33,139 nt of DNA from an uncultured Elusimicrobiales bacterium (GTDB lineage: Bacteria > Elusimicrobiota > Elusimicrobia > Elusimicrobiales > Elusimicrobiaceae), in the NCBI GenBank assembly GCA_944326765.1, contig CALVFE010000015.1:1-33139 (forward strand), read 5' to 3'. Below the pieces are notes generated by a model, which had not been told where the DNA came from, made no database searches, and saw only the letters and a program-made list of their open reading frames with translations. This document shows, piece after piece, positions 29,609-33,139 of this stretch; the stretch's first letter is position 1; every line of letters begins with the position of its first letter. Both the position numbers and the translations under genes were made by a program.

Positions 29609-31004
29609 TTTTCTTTACACCTTTTTTTTCCAGAACGACCTGACGCGAACGGGCTATCGCCAGAGATTCCGCCGGAACCTCTTTGGTAATCGTTGACCCC
29701 GCGCCGATTTTTGCATATTCGTGCACCGTTACCGGCGCTACAAAATTCACGTTAGACCCTACAAACACATGGTCGCCAATGACCGTTTGATGTTTGTTCT
29801 TCCCGTCGTAATTGCAGGTAATCGTACCCGCCCCCACATTGACGCCAGCGCCCATTTGCGTGTCGCCAATATAACTTAGGTGATTTACCTTAGAACCTTC
29901 CCCAATGACGGATTTTTTGATTTCTGAAAAATTGCCGACTTTCGCGCCTTTCTTAAGCACGGATTTCGGCCTCAAATGCGCATACGGCCCCAACTGACAA
30001 TCCTGCGCCACTTCCGACTCCTCTATATAGGTTCCCATTTTAAGCAGCACATTATCCCCAATGACGGAATCTTTAATATAGACGTTTCCCTCTATGTAAC
30101 AATTTTTGCCGATAACCGTTTTGCCGCAAATATAGCAACCGGGGCAAATGCGTGTATCCGTGCCGATTTTCACGCCGGGATCAATATAAACCTCTTTCGG
30201 CCGTACCAACGTAACGCCCGCGTCCATCAGTTCGGCGGCTACGCGGTCGCGCATGATCTGTTCCGCTTCCGCCAGCTGCGCTTTGCTGTTGACGCCCAAA
30301 GCCTGCTGGTAATCTTTTCCAGCAAATACCAATACGGGCTGCGTCATTTGTTTAATGAGCGCCAGCGTATCGGTTAAATAAAATTCTCGTTTAGGCCCTT
30401 GCGGCGTCAGCTGGGTCAGCGCCGATTGCAGGGAATGCGAATTAAAAACGTACATTCCGCTGTTAATTTCGGTAATTTTTTTGGTTTCTTCGTCAGCGTC
30501 TGCATCTTCCACTATATTTTCAAAAGAACCGTCCGCCGCGCGAATAATACGCCCATACCCGCTGGGATCCGGCACCGTTACGCCCAACACCAACGCACCC
30601 GCCTCATTCTGTTCAAAAACTTCCGCCATACGCGCCAAAGATTCGGCTTTGAGCAAGGGAGTATCGCCATTTAACACCATGATGGTTTCAAATTTCTGCA
30701 AGAGCGGCGCCGCCGCTTTTACCGCAGAAGCGGAGCCGGAAAGATCGGTTTGATGTACAAACACGACAGGAGCCGTAATCCCCCAGCCAGACAAGCTTTC
30801 CTGAATGGTTTTTACTACGGTTTCGGCTTCGTGCCCTACGACAATACCTATAGCGGCAGGCCCTAAAGCTTGGGCCGCTTTTAAAATATGTGCGATAATA
30901 GGAAGCCCGCAAACGATGTGTAAAGGTTTGGGGAGAGGGGATTTCATCCGGGTGCCTTTGCCGGCCGCCAAGATGAGTACACACAGATTTTTTTTGGCTA
31001 CCAT
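29601..31004 (-). CDS. glmU: Bifunctional UDP-N-acetylglucosamine pyrophosphorylase / glucosamine-1-phosphate acetyltransferase
   Basis: Makes UDP-GlcNAc for peptidoglycan and lipopolysaccharide. The N-terminal nucleotidyltransferase has LILAAGKGTRMKS near residue 10 and VLNGDTPLL. The C-terminal left-handed beta helix has hexapeptide repeats (IGKNCYIEGNVYIKDSVIGD onward), GNFSEIKKS and GAGTITCNYDGKNKH with the acetyltransferase site. At 467 residues it is the usual length. It is first gene of glmU-prs-rplY-pth, with a promoter at 31077-31105 and a leader of about 65 nt. Confidence 0.97.
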   Translation of the reverse strand: MVAKKNLCVLILAAGKGTRMKSPLPKPLHIVCGLPIIAHILKAAQALGPAAIGIVVGHEAETVVKTIQESLSGWGITAPVVFVHQTDLSGSASAVKAAAPLLQKFETIMVLNGDTPLLKAESLARMAEVFEQNEAGALVLGVTVPDPSGYGRIIRAADGSFENIVEDADADEETKKITEINSGMYVFNSHSLQSALTQLTPQGPKREFYLTDTLALIKQMTQPVLVFAGKDYQQALGVNSKAQLAEAEQIMRDRVAAELMDAGVTLVRPKEVYIDPGVKIGTDTRICPGCYICGKTVIGKNCYIEGNVYIKDSVIGDNVLLKMGTYIEESEVAQDCQLGPYAHLRPKSVLKKGAKVGNFSEIKKSVIGEGSKVNHLSYIGDTQMGAGVNVGAGTITCNYDGKNKHQTVIGDHVFVGSNVNFVAPVTVHEYAKIGAGSTITKEVPAESLAIARSRQVVLEKKGVKKND

Positions 31005-31076
31005 TGTTTTATCTACTCTTGCCTAAAAAAGAATCTAACTTGTTAATGAATAATCAGGAACAAATTATATATATAT

Positions 31077-31105
31077 ATTATACCAATAATCCGCCCAACC
31101 TGCAA
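31077..31105 (-). promoter_or_regulatory. Promoter of glmU-prs-rplY-pth
   Basis: Minus strand: TTGCAG (31105-31100), exactly 17 nt, TATAAT (31082-31077), followed by an alternating AT run. It is the best sigma70-type match in the window. Confidence 0.8.
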
Positions 31106-31179
31106 AGCGGAAATGTTGGCACTTCCTGCCTAGGCGGGGCATTAGACATATTGTAGCATTTTACAGGAAACTGGCAATT

Positions 31180-31196
31180 GGCGGCAAATGGCCGCC
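31180..31196 (-). terminator. Weak hairpin after mtaB
   Basis: GGCGGC pairs with GCCGCC around a 5-nt loop, 11 bases beyond the mtaB stop. No T run follows, so it may be a 3' end stabiliser or a poor terminator. Confidence 0.4.
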
Positions 31197-31206
31197 GGAT
31201 CCAAGA

Positions 31207-32436
31207 CTAAAGCGTTTCCGCCAGGCAAACGGCACCTTCCGCCCCGGTAATCCGCACGCGCACCAGCCCGCGGCACGGTTGATCCGTTTCCAGTATTGTT
31301 TGTTGAAAATTAGAAGTAATGCCGTGAGGCTGCCCTTGTTTGTATTCCTCTACAAAAACTTCCTGTTCCGTCCCTACCAGCGAAGCGGCAAAAGCGGCGC
31401 GAAGTTCTTTGTCCAGCGCGCGCAGCGCGTCCGAGCGGCGTTTGATTGCTTCGGGCGGCAATTGTTTTAAAGCGGCCGCGGGCGTTCCCGGACGGGGAGA
31501 ATAGCTGAATACATGAAGTCCGGCCAGTTTCACTTCCCGGATAAAAGAAACCGTCGCTTTAAAATCGGCTTCCGTTTCGGTGGGATATCCGGCGATAACA
31601 TCCGCAAAAATACCAATTTGCGGCACTTGGCGGCGCAACTCCGCCACGCGGGCGCGGTAAGCCGCCGTATCGTAATGGCGGTTCATATCTTTTAAAATTT
31701 TATCGCAGCCGGCTTGCAGCGGCAAATGAAAATAATTGCAAAAGCGGTCGGGGCGCAAGGCCATCTGGCGGATAATTCCGTCCGTTACCGTTTGCAGTTC
31801 AATAGAAGAAAACCGTACGCGGAAACGACCCGGCAAAACCGCAATCTGTCCGCATAACCCGGCTAAATCCGTACCGGTTTCGGGACATACATAATTGCCG
31901 ATATTAATCCCCGTCAGTACGATTTCGGCAAAGCCTTTTTGCACCAAGGTTTGGATTTCGCTTAATACATCTTTCAGCGGTTTGGAACGCTTGACGGGCC
32001 GCGCATAGGGAACAATACAATAGGAGCAGAAGCAGTCGCACCCGTCTTGAATTTTGATAAACGCGCGGCTGTGTCCTTCGTGGCCGGACACCGTCCAGCA
32101 GACATCCGGCACGTTAAAAAGAACTTTTCCCAAATCATATTTGCCGACAATTTCCGCCTGCGGAAATTTTTCGCGGACGGCCTTTTCGTGCGCCGCCGCA
32201 TAACAGCCCGTCAGCACCAGCCGCGCCTGGGGGTTGCGGCGCAAAATCTGGCGGATTTGTTTTTCTACGTCTTTATCGGCTTGGTGGGTTACCGTACAGG
32301 TATTGAGCAGACAGATGTCGGCCGTTTCAAAGGAGTCCGCCGGGGTGAATCCGCTGCGCAGAAATTGCTCCCACAAGGCTTGGCTTTCTACCTGGTTGAC
32401 GCGGCAGCCGAATGTTTTAATAAAAAAAGTAGTCAT
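31207..32436 (-). CDS. mtaB: tRNA (t6A37) methylthiotransferase MtaB-like radical SAM enzyme
   Basis: Adds a methylthio group to t6A at position 37 of tRNAs. The 409-residue product has an N-terminal UPF0004 domain with three cluster cysteines (FGCRVNQ, LNTCTV, TGCYA), a radical SAM core with the CxxxCxxC motif in CDCFCSYCIVPYARP, and a C-terminal TRAM-like region. The FGCRVNQ form and overall spacing fit MtaB better than MiaB or RimO. The ATG at 32436 is chosen: the frame continues upstream only through rsmE. The start overlaps the rsmE stop (TAATG). Confidence 0.92.
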   Translation of the reverse strand: MTTFFIKTFGCRVNQVESQALWEQFLRSGFTPADSFETADICLLNTCTVTHQADKDVEKQIRQILRRNPQARLVLTGCYAAAHEKAVREKFPQAEIVGKYDLGKVLFNVPDVCWTVSGHEGHSRAFIKIQDGCDCFCSYCIVPYARPVKRSKPLKDVLSEIQTLVQKGFAEIVLTGINIGNYVCPETGTDLAGLCGQIAVLPGRFRVRFSSIELQTVTDGIIRQMALRPDRFCNYFHLPLQAGCDKILKDMNRHYDTAAYRARVAELRRQVPQIGIFADVIAGYPTETEADFKATVSFIREVKLAGLHVFSYSPRPGTPAAALKQLPPEAIKRRSDALRALDKELRAAFAASLVGTEQEVFVEEYKQGQPHGITSNFQQTILETDQPCRGLVRVRITGAEGAVCLAETL

Positions 32437-33131
32437 TATAACAATTTGGCGGCAACGGCTATACACGCCGTTTCCGCACGCAGGATATTGACGCCCAGCG
32501 TAACGGGCAGTACGTTGTATTGGGCGGCGATGACGATTTCTTCGTCCGTCCAGCCGCCGGCCGGGCCGACATACACGCGCAGCCGTTTGGGATAACCTAA
32601 TTTTTCCTGCCCCCACGCCAAGGTATGCGTTTCTTCGGCTTCATAAGCAATTAAAGAAGGGATATCCTGCTGCAGCGCTTCCGAAAACTTTAACGGCGGC
32701 AAAATAGCCGGCACAAACGGCGTATCACACTGTTTGCAGGCCTCAATCATAATTTGATTCCAGCGGTCGTTTTTGCCGTCCCATTTTTTAAGCACGTCAT
32801 ATTCGCTGCGCTCGGTTACAATCGGACGGAAGGCCGCTACACCCAGTTGGGTGCATTTGTCCAGCACGTCTTCCAGCCCCGTACGGGAATTGGGCGCAAA
32901 GCAAAGTTCCAGCTCCAGTTCCGCACGGCGTACCGGACAGGGCTTTAACAGTGTCCCGCGGACAAATTTCTTTTGAATCCGGTCTATGCGCGCCATATAC
33001 TGGCGGCCCGTGCCGTCAAATACGCGGATTTCGTCCCCCTCCTTATGCCGCGCAACCGCGCAGGCGTGGTGGGCTTCCGCGTCCATCAGGAAAAATTCGG
33101 TTTCTTTGATGTCTGCAAAATACTGGGGCAT
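32436..33131 (-). CDS. rsmE: 16S rRNA (uracil1498-N3)-methyltransferase RsmE
   Basis: Methylates U1498 of 16S rRNA. The 231-residue SPOUT protein has an N-terminal PUA-like domain (AHHACAVARHKEGDEIRVFDG) and the C-terminal knot with VGPAGGWTDEE and LGVNILRAETACIAV, the family signatures. The start ATG is 8 bases from the window edge, so its promoter and any upstream partner are not visible. It is coupled to mtaB. Confidence 0.95.
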   Translation of the reverse strand: MPQYFADIKETEFFLMDAEAHHACAVARHKEGDEIRVFDGTGRQYMARIDRIQKKFVRGTLLKPCPVRRAELELELCFAPNSRTGLEDVLDKCTQLGVAAFRPIVTERSEYDVLKKWDGKNDRWNQIMIEACKQCDTPFVPAILPPLKFSEALQQDIPSLIAYEAEETHTLAWGQEKLGYPKRLRVYVGPAGGWTDEEIVIAAQYNVLPVTLGVNILRAETACIAVAAKLL

Positions 33132-33139
33132 ATAGTTAT

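Overview
The window reads as the chromosome of a Gram-negative-type bacterium with dense, mostly housekeeping gene content and moderate GC. The best guess is a gut-associated member of the Elusimicrobiota. That is an inference from the gene style: scattered single-gene type IV pilin-like ORFs whose N-termini are almost identical, a glmU-prs-rplY-pth operon, and a GSI-alpha glutamine synthetase. No rRNA or marker gene settles it. No prophage, insertion sequence, CRISPR array or integrase was seen.

Layout. 1-2450: secD-secF, the Sec translocon motor. 2572-3899: an unknown gene coupled to a DUF374 acyltransferase. 3985-6369 (minus): a pilin-like gene, a perfect 91-bp tandem repeat and a GT-C membrane glycosyltransferase. 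6486-9820 (minus): clpP and lon, with an unusual polybasic tail on Lon. 9975-11951 (plus): two small exported proteins, one a cysteine-knuckle protein with a perfect 222-bp internal duplication, and between them a candidate small RNA. 12114-13466: glnA. 13551-14892: a second pilin-like gene and an 800-bp repeat- and hairpin-rich intergenic region. 14893-15570 (minus): an exported ankyrin-like protein. 15726-17003: a metallo-hydrolase divergent from an HxlR regulator. 17034-17107: tRNA-Gly(GCC). 17166-18960: an anchored protein of unknown function, YjbQ and a thioesterase. 19043-22745 (minus): pheS-pheT and a short ZapB-like coiled coil. 22889-26647 (plus): a ZapA-like gene, rarA, xseA, xseB, tlyA. 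26693-27199 (minus): a third, Cys-rich pilin-like gene. 27389-31004 (minus): glmU-prs-rplY-pth. 31207-33131 (minus): rsmE-mtaB.

The main unexplained signals lie between genes. (1) Three exported-protein genes (starts 9975, 11046, 15570) share an upstream element with core ATAGGYCYAAAGRCCY, an inverted repeat at a fixed distance from a plausible -10, with extra TAGGTC copies 21-23 bp further upstream. This looks like one activator-controlled regulon of envelope proteins. (2) Two pilin-like genes share a T-tract promoter and a 5' leader hairpin next to the ribosome binding site, although their coding DNA has diverged synonymously. (3) A compact hairpin RNA with a near-consensus promoter lies at 10656-10714. 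(4) A dispersed 84-91 bp repeat sits beside pilin genes. (5) Several genes have a -10 box 6-8 nt before the start codon and no Shine-Dalgarno, suggesting leaderless mRNAs.
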